A stretch of 64,000 nucleotides of DNA from Colletes latitarsis (GCF_051014445.1 NC_135143.1:7254001-7318000); one strand, 5' to 3'; positions 38,001 to 47,420 are shown, numbered from the stretch's first letter. Made by a program: numbers and translations. Notes: generated by a model from the sequence alone, not told the origin.

Positions 38001-41000
38001 CTCGAATATTTTGTAATTGTAATATCAGATTATAAAACTTATTTCCCAATGGTCGGTACCAAAATGAACATTTAAATAAGTTGAAATCTAATCTAATTTT
38101 TCTTGAAAAATCAATACATTATTGTTAACTTAGGAAAAGTATTTCACATTCTTAATTGATTCTAGCAACAGTGCTACAGAAAATGTATTTTATAAGTTGT
38201 TTAAATCTCAAGGAAATATTAGGTCTACAAATTAATTTTTGGCCTTTTAATAACAATTTTAATATATATTTATTAACAGCAAAATTAGATTGTGTAAAAA
38301 TAATCTCTATTTGTGTCAATATTTTTCTACGAATTCTCAAGCAGCTGTTTGATTCCTTCTCTAAAAAGAGATGACGATTTCCTGTCAATATGGAAGTGTG
38401 AATCGACTAAGTGGTGTTGTAAAAATCAAAACAATTAATAATTCGAAGAGATAATGTCCTAGGAGTAAGCCACACGGGGGAAAATATTCCAACTCAGTGA
38501 TAAAATGGCGGTCTTTGGAAGGTTTCACCCAATTTTAACTGGTCTTTAAAAAGTTTTTTGTCCAAAAGATTAACACTTCTTTCGTAAAATCCTTGATATA
38601 AGATACAGGCTGTCCAAAGCTATGGGGGAGGTATTGCACCCCACGCTGGCCCCTGCAGCATGAACCAACCTCATCTCCACGCGGCTAACGAGACTCTGGC
38701 TAAGCAAATATGGGTCGAGTACAGTCTTGGGATGGGAATTCATGGTTCCAGGATGAAATAAGACTCTAGAATAAAAGCCCTTATAGTGCAGTATGGCTTG
38801 GAGTTAAAAAGGGGATCGTTGACTACCCTACCTCAATGATATGGCAAAACAAAATAAATAGAAAGGGTTGGTAATTCCATGTTTCGTGATATTCGGTGGT
38901 CAGCTAGAAAGTTATGAAACAACGCACACACCATCTTGCGGACAAATATCAATATGGGGTTAATGTTTTATCAATTGAAGTGTAAAATACATACAAGGCT
39001 TAACATGCTACTTTAGGGACTCCACCACTGATTTTGAAATTACATCGGTCGTGTAGTCGAGTATTAAATGGCGATCCAGTTTCAAATGGTGAGAAAAATG
39101 TTCAAGTTGAATAAATGTTATAGAAAATTTAATTTAGGTACAACACACATATGATGAGAACATTCCACAAAAAGTCGAATATGTGCAATCGAAGATATTG
39201 GAATTAGCGAGTAGGATAACATCTGACAATAATTTTTTACTCTTTCAGACCATTTTTACACGAACAACACGTGCATAACAAATATGGCGACTTCGACAAT
39301 TGAAAGTTCCGTCCCTCTTATTGGAAATATGCTACCTTCTACCCTGTTTTTAAGTTTTGTTCTCAAAGTAGAAAATATCTAATTTCCTGCATTTTTAAAT
39401 CGCTTATGGCATTAGATGAAAATCTAAGGTACGATGTCGGAATGTTGATATCAAAATATGACACTTCTGCGAGGAGTTCGTCCTACGGGCACAATAGAAC
39501 GTAAGCCAGAGGGACTGTTTCGGCGAGTCACGAGCTTATAATCCGGACCGATACCCTTCAAAATCGATCCCGAGGGAGTTGTTCGTGGAATCCTTTGAAA
39601 CTGGCTGCACGACAGGGTGTCCGAGATATCAGTTATGCTGGTGTCAGCGTACTCCGCGAGAACTGTCCCGTAAGTCGAACAAATGATCGTTCTTTCCAGG
39701 AGCTCGCGTGGTAGTCAAGAAACGTCCTTTTAAGCTCGACTCTGCTCACCGATTATGTACCAGTGGGGCGTCCCTGCCGGTTCCGATCGGACGGAATATT
39801 ATTGGATTCATCGATAATCCCTCGTGTTGCTTCTGGATCGCAAGACAACTGTCGCTTGTAATCGATTACACGGTGATCGAGCGACCGAAAGACATTTTTT
39901 AAACGAACCGAACACGCTGTTCTTGCGGATAAAGGCTAGAAATGCAACTAAAAGTCTAAAAATTAGGGTTTACGATAGAAAAAGAGTTACGAGAGTTGTG
40001 ATAAGGAGAGTTGCTCCTAAAGTAGCTGCAAACATTACACTACACTGCGTGTCATAACTATTAAACGACTTTACAATTTTCAATTTTTATATGTTACCGT
40101 TAAAATAATAAAAAAAAAGTGTACGGTATTTGAAATTGTGTTAGGTAACGATACTCTGCCAAAGAAAGATAAATTTTATCCACTAGAAAAAGGATGAATT
40201 ACAGAAAGCTGATTTGTTCTTGTTTCATAACTATAATACCGGAATAACGGAGTATTCTTATTAAACAAACTATACAAATATTGCACTGAGAATACAATTT
40301 AATTAAGTTATAACAATAATTTAATAATATGTAGGACCTCCCTTATTTTCAAGAATTTCAATTAATTGATTTTTCATGCTTCTTATTAAATTTTGTCGTG
40401 TTGCATTTTGTACCTCGACTTACGCTGTTGTAATTGCATTATAGTTCGGATATATTTTGATACTGTTTATTACCAGCATAGAATTTTCGAGCAACAATGC
40501 TCCAAATGTTCTCTATTGAATTGTAATCTGGTGAACACGCTGGCCACTTTAAAACATCAATGTTATAGTCCCATAGCCATGCTACAGTTGCACGACTGTT
40601 ATGAAAAACGATGTTGTTTTGTTGAAAAGTCCAATTTCTTTCTTTATTTTCTTTTATAAATGGTAACAATCTATTATGAAAAGCTCGATAAACCATAAAG
40701 CTACCAAAGTTTCGCCTTGAAAAATATTGAGGTTCCTCTCGGAAATTTCTTCAATACGAACAATGATTTTATTTTGCCAATACTTACTTTCGTGAAAAGC
40801 TCAATTTTGCCATTTTCTTGCTCGCTTAACACTAAACCTATCGCGACCTGTCACATGACCGTTTTTAAAATTTCGTTCAGAATTTCTAATACACAATATT
40901 ATTTTAGCACCATTTAACTTCACGACTTTCCTTTCAGTACAGGTACAATGAATTTTACAATATTCACTTTTATTCTTATTGTTTGTTTTCTCAGAAAAAT

Positions 41001-44000
41001 ATGTAGTCCATCTTGCTTATCACGACCGATCATCTGACTGGTTGAATGATTTATATTTTTCTGTAAAAGATTAGACAAAATTTGGTACCAAATTCTGATT
41101 AGCCTCCGATGATGTAAATAGGAAATATACAGTGTGTTCGGCCATCCCTAGGAAAAATTTGAATGGGAGACTTTAGAGGCCAAAATAAGAGGGAAATCAA
41201 AAATACTAATTTGTTGATGGAGGCTTCGTTAAAAAGTTAACAAAATTAAATCAAAAAATTTTAAAATCGTTCTAAAAAAATTATTTTCGGTTGCAGGGGT
41301 CAATTACAATTACTTTTATGAATAGGCATACCCCCGAAATCTTAATCATTTTCGAGAAAAAAATTCAATAGGTGGACAAATTTTTCGGCAAAATTGAAAA
41401 TTTTTAAATCGTTCTGGAAAAATTATTTTCGGTTGCAGGTGTCAATTATAATCATGTTTGGTCAATAGACATACCCACGAATACCTACGCAGTTTCGAGA
41501 AAAAAATTCATTACCGAAAATATAATGTGTGGCCAAAAATGTTACCCCGAAATTTCATGCGAATCTTTAAAACGTCATAACTTCTGAACAGATTGGACGA
41601 TTTTAATGTTTAAAAAAGCAAATTACGCGTATTTTGGTGGAGAATATGCACAAATCGCAAAAATATTCGAAAAGTTGGTCCTTGACCCCGCAAAATGAGA
41701 AAAACCCCATAAAAATGGTCCAATTTTCAAACAGCCATAACTCCTACAATTGTGAATATATTTCAATGAAACTTTTTTCTGAAGTAGAGCTTATGGGTAC
41801 CTACAAAAAGGTATTAGACAACTTTTCTGTAGGGCGTCAAACAAAATTACTAAAAATGCAAAACAAATTTTTAAGACAAACCGACAGGGGGTAGATGCTG
41901 AAATTTTTCGACGAAATTGAAAAATTTCAAATCGTTCTAAAAAAATTATTTTTAGCTAAGGGGGTTAATTAGAATCATTTTTAGTCATTAGACATAGTCC
42001 CGAAATCTTACTCAGTTTTGAGAAAAAACTTGGAATAGGTAGACAAATTTTTCGACGGAATTAAAAAATTTTCAAATCGTTCTAAAAAAATTATTTTCGG
42101 TTGCAGGGATCAATTACAATCGTTTTTGGTGAATAGACATACCCCCGAAATCCTAGACATTTACGAGAAAAAAATTCACTACGAGCGGAACTTTAAACGT
42201 TAATAATTTTTTAACGGAGTCTCCATCAACAAATTAATATTCTTAATTTTCTCTCGCATTAAAACTTTTCCCAAAGGTGGTTGAACACCCTAGCAGTGAC
42301 GAAAGGAGAGAATCTACAATTTCCACTGTCTTACAACAGTCTAACAATGCGTATTAAAAATAGTTAAACTTTACACGCGCGCAGTTCCGAAACTACTAAT
42401 GCTTTTTGCATAAATGAACCACCGTTAGAAGCGGCAAAGTCTCCCCTTCAAAATGGCTTTTGGTTTTTGTCGATCCGACTTCCCGTTATCGAGATATCGT
42501 AATTTATGTAAATAGATAATTTTTAGAAAATTCTCTTATGGCGCTTTCCGTGTTACGGCAGACTACTAACGCGCATTAAATTACTAAAAACTTTAATTAC
42601 CTGCAGTTTCGAAATTATTAGTATCTTTTCCATGATCGAGCCACCGTTAGCAGCGGCAATGCCTCCCCTTTAAAATGGTTTTTGGTTTTTGTCGATCCGA
42701 CTTTCTGTTTCCGAGATATCGCAATTTATGTAAAAGGGTATTTTTCTTAATTTGACTATCTCTGTCTCCGTCAGACGCGTCGCGTAGGATCTCTTTGTCG
42801 CACGTGCGTGGTGCTGACCTACCCCGCGTACGTGACTGTCGTGACCTAGCTTGGCGTAGTATTTCCAAGAATTTACTACGCACTGTTTACTATCTACGCG
42901 CGTGGAGGATGAATGAACTGGCGCGAGCGCAACAAAAACGTAAACAAACTCTATCTCCGAAACTAGCCACCGCATCGACTTGAAACTAAAATCGCTATAT
43001 CTCCGGAACTAATTGAGCTATCGACTCGTACAAACGCTCATTTTAAAGGGCATTTCATCTACTACCTAATGACCATATCACCTACTATAATTTTTGCTAT
43101 CTTCTATGTTTATTTTGAAATTTACTTTGACCCTACATACCCAAAGAAGTTTCAATAATTCCTACTGATCGTACGACTAGTGTACGATAAAACTGAACCA
43201 TAAATTGTTTATTTAATTGAAAATTAATTTAAATACAAGATGTTTGCGTAATTACTAGCCAGCACTTTTTCTTAAATAGTTGGTTTCTCTAGAACTAATT
43301 ACGGTATCAACTTGGGACAAAATTTGTTTTCAAGGACGTTTTATCTTCTATCCGATGGAAATTAACAAATTTTTTAGCATAAAAGAGAAGGCTATCTTAC
43401 GAATAAACATCAAAACACAACTTATAATGCAAAAATTAGAAATACGTTGCCTCGTAAAAGAGGAAAAGAAAATCATTTCATCAGTCTTACTAGGAATGGG
43501 TATACATGAAGTGCCGGTAGGTTTAGTGTTACATAACTTCCATGTGGCATTATTAGCCAAATTAATATTATCACACTTCCAACACCCTAGACAAAACAAA
43601 ACTGACGAAATATCGACAGAAAACAACATTCGACTGCTTGGTTCTATAGTTATGAAACAGTAACGAATTAGTTTTCCATAGTTCATTTTTTTAAAATAAA
43701 TATAATTCAACTGTTTCTATGGCAACATAGATTGCTAACGTGATCTCAAATATAGCATATTCCGTGGTTTTATGGCACGAAGTGTATTTATTTTCACCTA
43801 CGTTTTGACCTTAAAATGGAGGAGCAATACCTGTGAACCTAACAATGCCATACAATAAAAACGTCTCCTATAAATATTTTAATCTCGAGAACATTTGGGG
43901 GGCGGGGGGGTTGCTCTTGTTGAAGAAGAGAAGTTATACTTTAACAGCCAGATTCAGTGATCCTAGAAATAAAAACGAGTTGTACTTACAAAGCGTAGTC

Positions 44001-44306
44001 GTGCCTGCAGTAGAGCCGCATCCCTCGAAGGAAGCATGAGTGCTGATCGTGCAAGGGTCTTGCGCAGGCACAACACTTCAGGCACCTGGAATGCCAGGTA
44101 CGACCTCCTACACAGAGGACAGTTCGCTCACGAACACTTTCCCCGCAACCACCGCAGTCCATTTCCATCCCATCATGGCTGTCATTGTTTCCAATATTGG
44201 TGCCAGCCTTCTTTATGCTTGGCACGTTGTTGTTGTTGGTGTTGTTATTATTGTTGTTCGAACAGAGGATACTGTCCGTGCACTCGGTCTCTGTCTCGAT
44301 CTCGGT
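22853..44306 (-). CDS. Awh: Second Arrowhead/Lhx6-8-type LIM-homeodomain gene, inverted paralogue (3 exons visible)
   Basis: Gene-level entry: exons 44306-43990, 25272-24818 and 23061-22853 encode 326 residues plus stop, without the N-terminus. In order they give an Asn-rich leader, LIM1, LIM2, a homeodomain and a Gly/Ser/Thr-Pro-rich tail. Splice phases are 0 (entry), 2 and 1, and all lengths fit. LIM2 and the homeodomain are residue-identical to the plus-strand Awh. The C-terminal tail is unrelated and lacks the Awh HINLHLTYSFQ block, so this is a paralogue rather than a simple copy. The symbol is used for the family. The LIM1-LIM2 intron is 18,717 bp and carries most transposons and candidate enhancers in the window. 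The start codon and promoter lie upstream of 44306; a possible 5' coding exon is at 52889-52903. Confidence 0.9.
23062..24817 (-). other. Intron of the minus-strand paralogue
   Basis: This 1756-bp, AT-rich intron contains a dispersed repeat at 23449-23775 (see that entry). Two roughly 80-bp near-copies lie around 24540-24645 (CAGCGACAATTTGTAT...GACAATGCTT) and two around 24230-24420 (TATTTAGTACTCTTTT). No coding signal was seen. Confidence 0.5.
23449..23775 (-). repeat. Dispersed repeat, end TTAACACTAAACCTA, partner of 42826-43537
   Basis: Read on the minus strand, this matches 42826-43150 and then 43490-43537. Shared blocks include CATTTTAAAGGGC, TCTATGTTTATTTTGAAATT and TACCCAAAGAAGTT. The outer end on the plus strand is TTTAACACTAAACCTACAG, resembling a TTAA-type terminus. 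Only one terminus could be identified, so the element type is uncertain. Confidence 0.6.
24818..25272 (-). CDS. Awh: Minus-strand Awh paralogue: LIM2 plus homeodomain in one exon
   Basis: The acceptor is TTTTAATTTTCCAG on the minus strand above 25272 and the donor is GTGAGTA at 24817; phase 2 in, phase 1 out, 455 bp. It encodes LIM2 (CAKC...HLACFACDAC...CKAH), a linker ending SSSEDCDSEHGGKGSK, a homeodomain (KRVRTTF to RARQKKH) and SGKIKSQ. The homeodomain carries WFQN with Gln50. LIM2 and homeodomain are fused in one exon, whereas the plus copy has a 1.2-kb intron at this linker. Confidence 0.93.
25273..25800 (-). repeat. Intron segment duplicated in inverse orientation at 11262-11785
   Basis: The reverse complement of this segment aligns with 11262-11785 over its whole length with few indels. 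Shared blocks include ACGCCGTTTGGGCTAGTTTG, TTTCTCCAACTTTATT and the terminal GGCTGTTTTTAATTTTCCAG. By eye the last 155 bp before the exon differ at about 20 positions. Homology stops where the TIR element at 25802 begins. Confidence 0.9.
25802..26886 (-). mobile_element. TA-flanked TIR element, family A, copy 2
   Basis: The right end is ...GGTGGCCGAACACCCTG with TA beyond. The left end keeps only CAGGGTG after TA and then diverges. Internal repeats (AGAACGATTTGAAATTTTT modules) and the conserved core are present in minus orientation; the 85-codon core frame is at 26228-26485 on the minus strand. The copy sits in the LIM1-LIM2 intron of the minus gene, exactly at the edge of the duplicated intron segment. 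Confidence 0.75.
26890..27120. other. AT-rich intron spacer
   Basis: Nothing recognisable was seen. Confidence 0.4.
27125..27620. promoter_or_regulatory. GC-rich island in long intron, candidate enhancer
   Basis: The block is clearly richer in G+C and CpG than its AT-rich surroundings. It ends with homeodomain-type core sites in GCTAATTAGCTGTCATTATCG near 27595-27616. Open frames here have no recognisable protein features and lack splice support. Calling it regulatory rests on composition and position in a developmental gene intron. Confidence 0.35.
27621..28689. other. AT-rich intron, no feature recognised
   Basis: Long open frames around 27803-28364 on both strands are composition-driven (Phe/Leu/Lys-rich) with no domain or splice support. 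Confidence 0.35.
28690..28899. repeat. 210-bp near-perfect palindrome (hairpin)
   Basis: Two arms of about 105 bp meet without a loop near 28796. The left arm runs from AGATCTCCATTTTTTGAATA to CATCTAACATAATAGTTAGA; the right arm is its reverse complement with a few mismatches and ends GGGGATCT. A TAACATCTAACATAATAGTT block is repeated again just outside the right end, near 28901. It could be a foldback MITE or a cruciform/hairpin RNA source. Confidence 0.85.
28900..29999. other. AT-rich intron
   Basis: Apart from the possible TTAA element at 29221-29401, no feature was recognised. Confidence 0.35.
29221..29401. mobile_element. Possible small TTAA-flanked MITE
   Basis: TTAA at 29217-29220 and 29402-29405 flanks ends CGCTCCAGA and TTGGAACG, which are short imperfect inverted repeats. 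The repeats are too short to exclude chance. Confidence 0.3.
30000..30700. promoter_or_regulatory. GC-rich island in long intron, candidate enhancer
   Basis: This is a CpG-rich block with GATTAGCATAAATAG near 30170 and several GGGGCC palindromes near 30140. ORFs on both strands across it have no recognisable domain. It sits between transposon-rich AT segments and is itself free of repeats, as expected of a retained functional element. Confidence 0.35.
30690..31350. repeat. Tandem repeat, units of about 165-190 bp
   Basis: Four degenerate units are marked by AAACGATRGAATAGG-type blocks near 30734, 30899, 31068 and 31259. Each is preceded by TACTCTAATTCTCTAACTTA, and they share TAACTCGTWATTTATGTATA. 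Confidence 0.8.
31618..32525 (-). mobile_element. TA-flanked TIR element, family A, copy 3
   Basis: The element runs from CAGGGTGTTCGGCCACACC to GGTGTGGCCAAACACCCCG, with TA on both sides. The core is in minus orientation like copy 2. It is shorter than copies 1 and 5, and its core frame is interrupted. Confidence 0.8.
32770..33330. promoter_or_regulatory. GC-rich island with E-box, POU octamer and NK2-type site
   Basis: The block holds CAGCTG at 32828-32833 and the exact octamer ATTTGCAT at 32865-32872, followed immediately by TTAAGTG at 32873-32879. These are known cores for bHLH, POU and NK2 homeodomain factors. The clustering inside a CpG-rich intron island makes an enhancer plausible; single motifs of this length also occur by chance. 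Confidence 0.4.
33331..35150. other. AT-rich intron
   Basis: No exon, RNA gene or repeat family was recognised. Confidence 0.35.
35150..35675. promoter_or_regulatory. GC-rich island ending at a hAT-like element
   Basis: CpG-rich sequence with a GAA-rich run at 35459-35491. The ORFs are shadows without domains. The block is directly abutted by the hAT-like left end at 35676. Confidence 0.3.
35676..36775 (+). mobile_element. Degenerate second copy of the hAT-like foldback element
   Basis: The left end CAGAGATGCCAGACGG and the following 160 bp match the left arm of the 6135-8373 element (shared ATCACGCGTACGTGA, GAGAGAAAGGCTCACATTTG). TCTGCTGACC-type short repeats follow near 35924-36015. The inverted right arm starts near 36268 (TTATAACTAAGGGAATGATT) and runs to about 36770, but its outer end is missing. 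Unrelated inserts lie at about 35841-35920 and 36020-36240. Confidence 0.7.
36020..36240 (+). other. LTR-like or promoter-like insert inside the hAT remnant
   Basis: This GC-richer block of about 220 bp has a TATATATA box near 36070 and an AATAAA near 36170, about 100 bp downstream. That arrangement is expected for the U3-R of a solo LTR. Neither TG...CA ends nor a target duplication could be settled. Confidence 0.25.
36776..37287. other. AT-rich intron
   Basis: Nothing recognised. Confidence 0.35.
37288..37630. mobile_element. Foldback MITE with arms of about 100 bp
   Basis: The left arm (ATATCTGATTAGTATGACAC, TTAACTGCCATGGTGGTCAC, TTACAACGTGTTGTAATAT) and the right arm (ACACGTTGTATTATAAG, GGCCACCGTGGCAATCAACG, TAATCAGATATAATAC) are imperfect inverted copies. 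An extra nested piece (AAGTATCAGGGACCTTTG...CACCGTGGCAGTTGAC) extends the right side. A single-ended relative (GATGGTCACTGATGACCG) occurs at 45907. Confidence 0.6.
37631..39439. other. Intron, no gene seen
   Basis: AT-rich, with a GC-richer stretch at 38600-38780 of unknown nature. No repeat partner was found in the window. Confidence 0.35.
39440..39900. promoter_or_regulatory. GC-rich island in long intron, candidate enhancer
   Basis: CpG-rich block with TCGATAATCCC and AATCGATTACACGG, which contain GATAATCC- and GATTA-type homeodomain cores. No coding evidence. Confidence 0.3.
40321..40815 (-). pseudogene. Tc1-like transposase, C-terminal remnant
   Basis: On the minus strand the frame 40696-40439 reads WTFQQNNIVFHNSRATVAWL, then WPACSPDYNSIENIW. 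This is the second and third catalytic region of a Tc1/mariner (DD34E) transposase. The expected second Asp of the QQDN motif is Asn, so the catalytic centre is broken; the Glu of IEN is kept. A frameshift after ISEL leads into a typical family C-terminus, LIEILENKGGPTYY, ending at TAA 40323-40321. Upstream on the minus strand the similarity fades by about 40815. Confidence 0.8.
41130..42290 (+). mobile_element. TA-flanked TIR element, family A, copy 4
   Basis: The left end is CAGTGTGTTCGGCCATCCC after TA. The right end is eroded (GGTTGAACACCC then TA, lacking the last TG). It keeps the internal modules and the core, with an 86-codon frame at 41634-41894. It is in the LIM1-LIM2 intron of the minus gene. 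Confidence 0.75.
42300..42750. repeat. Two tandem units of about 222 bp
   Basis: GGTTTTTGTCGATCCGACTT is found near 42465 and again, as its close copy, near 42687. Both are flanked by CCACCGTTAG.AGCGGCAA and GAGATATCG.AATTTATGTA. Confidence 0.8.
42826..43537 (+). repeat. Dispersed repeat, longer partner of 23449-23775
   Basis: It contains the same blocks as the minus-strand repeat at 23449-23775 and ends in CCGGTAGGTTTAGTGTTA. An internal partial duplication (near 43262-43350, TAGAACTAATTACGGTATCA against 43006 onward) enlarges this copy. Confidence 0.6.
43990..44306 (-). CDS. Awh: Minus-strand Awh paralogue: Asn-rich leader and first LIM domain
   Basis: The acceptor TTGTCTGTTGCAG on the minus strand precedes 44306 (phase 0) and the donor GTAAGTAC starts at 43989 (phase 2); 317 bp. 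Residues 1-50 are acidic, then Asn-rich (six Asn, Thr, four Asn). Residues 51-102 form LIM1: CGGC, HSRC, CCAC and CFLRGMRLYCRHD. The family usually has a short leader, so the poly-Asn insert is lineage-specific. No in-frame Met is needed here; the true start lies further upstream. Confidence 0.88.
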
Positions 44307-45219
44307 CTGCAACAGACAACACAACTCGACTGAAAATGCTTCTTTACAAGCAGCTTGTAATCTACTCGCTATATGAGCACGGTTGAACTTCGGTTATATG
44401 AACTCCAATTTTGTTGGAACGAAATTTTCGAAATTTATTGAACTTGTGCTGGATTTTTGTATTGTGAACTACAAATCGAGCATTATTCACTATATGGACA
44501 CGGTGGAATTTCGGTTATATGAATTCTAATTTTAATTAGATACTTATATATAAACACTCATAATTTTTGTTATATATTTTTGTTTTGGCTCTGTGCCCTT
44601 TATGCAACGGGATCTGAGTCACATACATTAGATTAGCCACGTAGATTAGTTTAACCTATAAAATTTTTGGAAGCTGTTCTCTATGCTTATTTGGATCTAC
44701 TATATATTGTATAATGTTGTACACCTCTAAAGAAAATAAATATAATTCAAAACAAGAGACATTCAATGATTGGTCGAGAAGCGTATATATTGAAATAGAA
44801 GGTCAAACTTGTAAAGATTGAAATATTATTATAATTCAAGGAATGAGCTAACTGTATGATTAAATTCGCTCATCTGAACGAGAATTTCGATTATTTGAAT
44901 GAAAAGCTACACGCAGTGGGGATAAACAGTAGACTATTGTATGAACATACCCGATTAAGTGAACTGATTATTTCACATTATGGACATAACATCCACTATT
45001 TACAAACACTCAGAGGAAATCAACTAATATAATTTCTATATTATTTATATTCAACATCCAACATTTGTAGATCAAAAAGATTAAAAACACAAACTGAACG
45101 AACGGGTAATATTCGTGTAACATGCTTATATTCCAAATTACAATTTATCGTCTTAAACTTTCGTCTGCTACTGCGTACAAATGTATATTTCGATTTAGTC
45201 GAACGAATCTTAAGGATTA
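44307..45219. other. AT-rich sequence upstream of LIM1 exon
   Basis: No exon seen. An approximate tandem echo (TTCGGTTATATGAA at about 44390 and 44513) spans about 125 bp. Confidence 0.35.
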
Positions 45220-45800
45220 TCGTAGTTCTCGTTTGACGCGAAAGGGAGGTGACGGAAAAATTGCACGGAAGTGAACGCGTTAAGGTTATAGAAGAGCGTG
45301 AAAAATTTTTTGCTCAATGAAACGACGATCGTCGATCGATTCGCAAAGCAAATGTTATAGTAGGAGCAGAGAAACGTAGCTGGGAATGGTTTCCGGGTAT
45401 GGAGTACGGAAAGCCTGGCTTCAGGCTCCAAATCTCAATTAATACTTGGCAAAGTGAAATAATAAACGAGCGAAGGGCCGCCGGCTGATAAATGATGCCG
45501 CTCTGGGCATGATCCCTCGGTCTCTGGACAGGCTGGCCAACGTCTACGATTCGCATGATTACACACGCGTCGTGTATCACTGCGCGTGCGAGCGATTCCG
45601 CGGGACGGCCTTTACGTGGGCGGCAAATTCGTTCGTTACAAGGCAGATGTAAACGATGCACCGGGCCCATAAGTAGCATAAATTCTTCCGTTTTAATTAA
45701 AAACCACGACTCGATTAAACGGGAATTTCAATTCGAGTTTTTGCTCCCTTTCAATCTTCCTTTCTCCGCTTCTTCGAACGCAATAATTCTCAATAGTTAG
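45220..45800. promoter_or_regulatory. GC-rich island, candidate enhancer
   Basis: CpG-rich block containing CCGGCTGATAAATGATGCCG and a TTTTAATTAAAA site near 45693. No domain occurs in its open frames. Confidence 0.3.
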
Positions 45801-45886
45801 CACGTTTGTCGATGAAAATTTGCAAACAATTCTTCGATGCCCAGTAAATTGATTTTATAAATATTCAAACATTAGCTGTATATTAA

Positions 45887-45925
45887 CACTTGACTGTTAC
45901 GATGGTCACTGATGACCGAAATTTT
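45887..45925. mobile_element. Possible single MITE end
   Basis: TTAACACTTGACTGTTACG followed by GATGGTCACTGATGACCG resembles the 37317 element end. No matching second end was located. Confidence 0.3.
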
Positions 45926-46279
45926 TATAACTTTTCTTTAAACATTTGTGATGAACTCTAATAATTATAAATTTTGAAATAAAATTATTAAAGTACCCAT
46001 TCACACCGTTGAAGTACTGAATATTTCTGCTTTTCAGAGAAATAATTTTGAATTTTGTAATTTACTTATTGTTTAATTTTTCGAATTGAACCAACATTTT
46101 AGGTAACTTTTATTTCTCATTATTACAGTGAGGTAGAAATACAAAAGTTTGTTGATATTCCTATGATATACTATGGAAGTATTTCGTTCTCATTTTCTGC
46201 CATATTTGTTGCATTAATTATCAAAACTAAAGTAATGCCCACGGTACTGAAAACAGCAATATGCTTTATAAAAAGAAGG

Positions 46280-46636
46280 ACAGTGTTTTCTCTTTAGAAT
46301 GAACGCATGAATTCATTGAAAAATTACGCGGGGGAGGCCGTGCCTCCTGATTTCTTTTTCTTTAAATCCATCAAGGAGTCATTACATTACATTAGTTAAT
46401 TTCACAACAAAGAAGGAGTAAAACGTCTAAAACTGGTCATCTCATCAGACTTCGATGCAAAGAATCCTTTGCTGAGTAGAGAATTGTGTCGGAAAATAGG
46501 TAAATTATGGACAAACCATGCTAAAACCTCAGCTGTGTATCCATATATTTACTTCTTAAATGACCCTCGTATTCGAGCGTTTACCGTTGAAAGCTACAGG
46601 AGATTTACTGCTTGGAGCTATAAATATTACCTATAA
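46280..46636 (+). pseudogene. Unrecognised protein-coding relic
   Basis: From about 46300 one frame reads ERMNSLKNYAGEAVPPDF, then FKSIKESLHYIS, then an in-frame TAA at 46397. It is open again from 46400 to TAA 46634-46636 with GVKRLKLVISSDFDAKNP, then ELCRKIGKLWTNHAKTSAVY, then DPRIRAFTVESYRRFTAWSY. The composition (Trp, Tyr, charged residues in mixed order) is protein-like and unlike the surrounding AT-rich noise. I do not recognise the family. It may be the 3' end of a dead gene or of a transposon protein. Confidence 0.45.
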
Positions 46637-46979
46637 GTAATGTTCACGATGGGAGAGACATTATAATCTTTTCGACCATAAAATGTGTTTTTACCATAGT
46701 AATGCTATTAATTATTTGTTAATGCGGTACTAAATCTTGACAAATAGTTAAATAATCTTTTCACGAAAACTTTAATCGCTAAATCTGAATTCTCCAATAT
46801 ACAGTAGCAGACAAAAGAAGAAAGAGAAAAAAATTCAAAATAAAACATCAATGCTTTCAGTTGAAAGTCATCAATTTTCTCGTACATAATATATATCTAT
46901 TTATATTTGCATCTTATGCATAAATGTATATTTCTAAAACTATATAATAACCTAAAATGCTTTAAACAGAATTGTGCAG

Positions 46980-47420
46980 CTAAAGAAATACGATCGAAAA
47001 TCGTGTCTGAAATCCAGTTTCGAAAGGATTAAAATATTCTTCATCCAACGGTCGACAGAACGTGTCAAGCGCAGAAACGAAACATGAATGAAATCTATGA
47101 ATAGCGTTCACGGAGCTAATTGATCGAATACAAGGGAGATAACGTGGGTTCTCGTTTAAGTAATTAGCGATCGAGGGATCTCCAACCTCTTCGCCAACTA
47201 TAAACTGGAAAGATGTTTCTACGAGGCTGTTCGTATAAACGCGCGTATGTCGTCCGTAGAATTTACTACGGACACGATATATTAATTTACATGCGTATAA
47301 TACTCGAAAAGATTTATCGCTGGACTCAGCGATCGGGCTATTAAATCCGACGGAATTGTTAATAATCCCAAACAACAGAACGAAGCCAAGGTTTCAGGGG
47401 GGGTCGTAAGTTTAATGTAT
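46980..47420. promoter_or_regulatory. GC-richer island, candidate enhancer
   Basis: Mildly CpG-rich segment with GCTAATTGATCGAATAC and GTTTAAGTAATTAGCGATCG homeodomain-type sites. The minus-strand 131-codon frame over it shows no known domain and no convincing splice sites. Confidence 0.3.
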
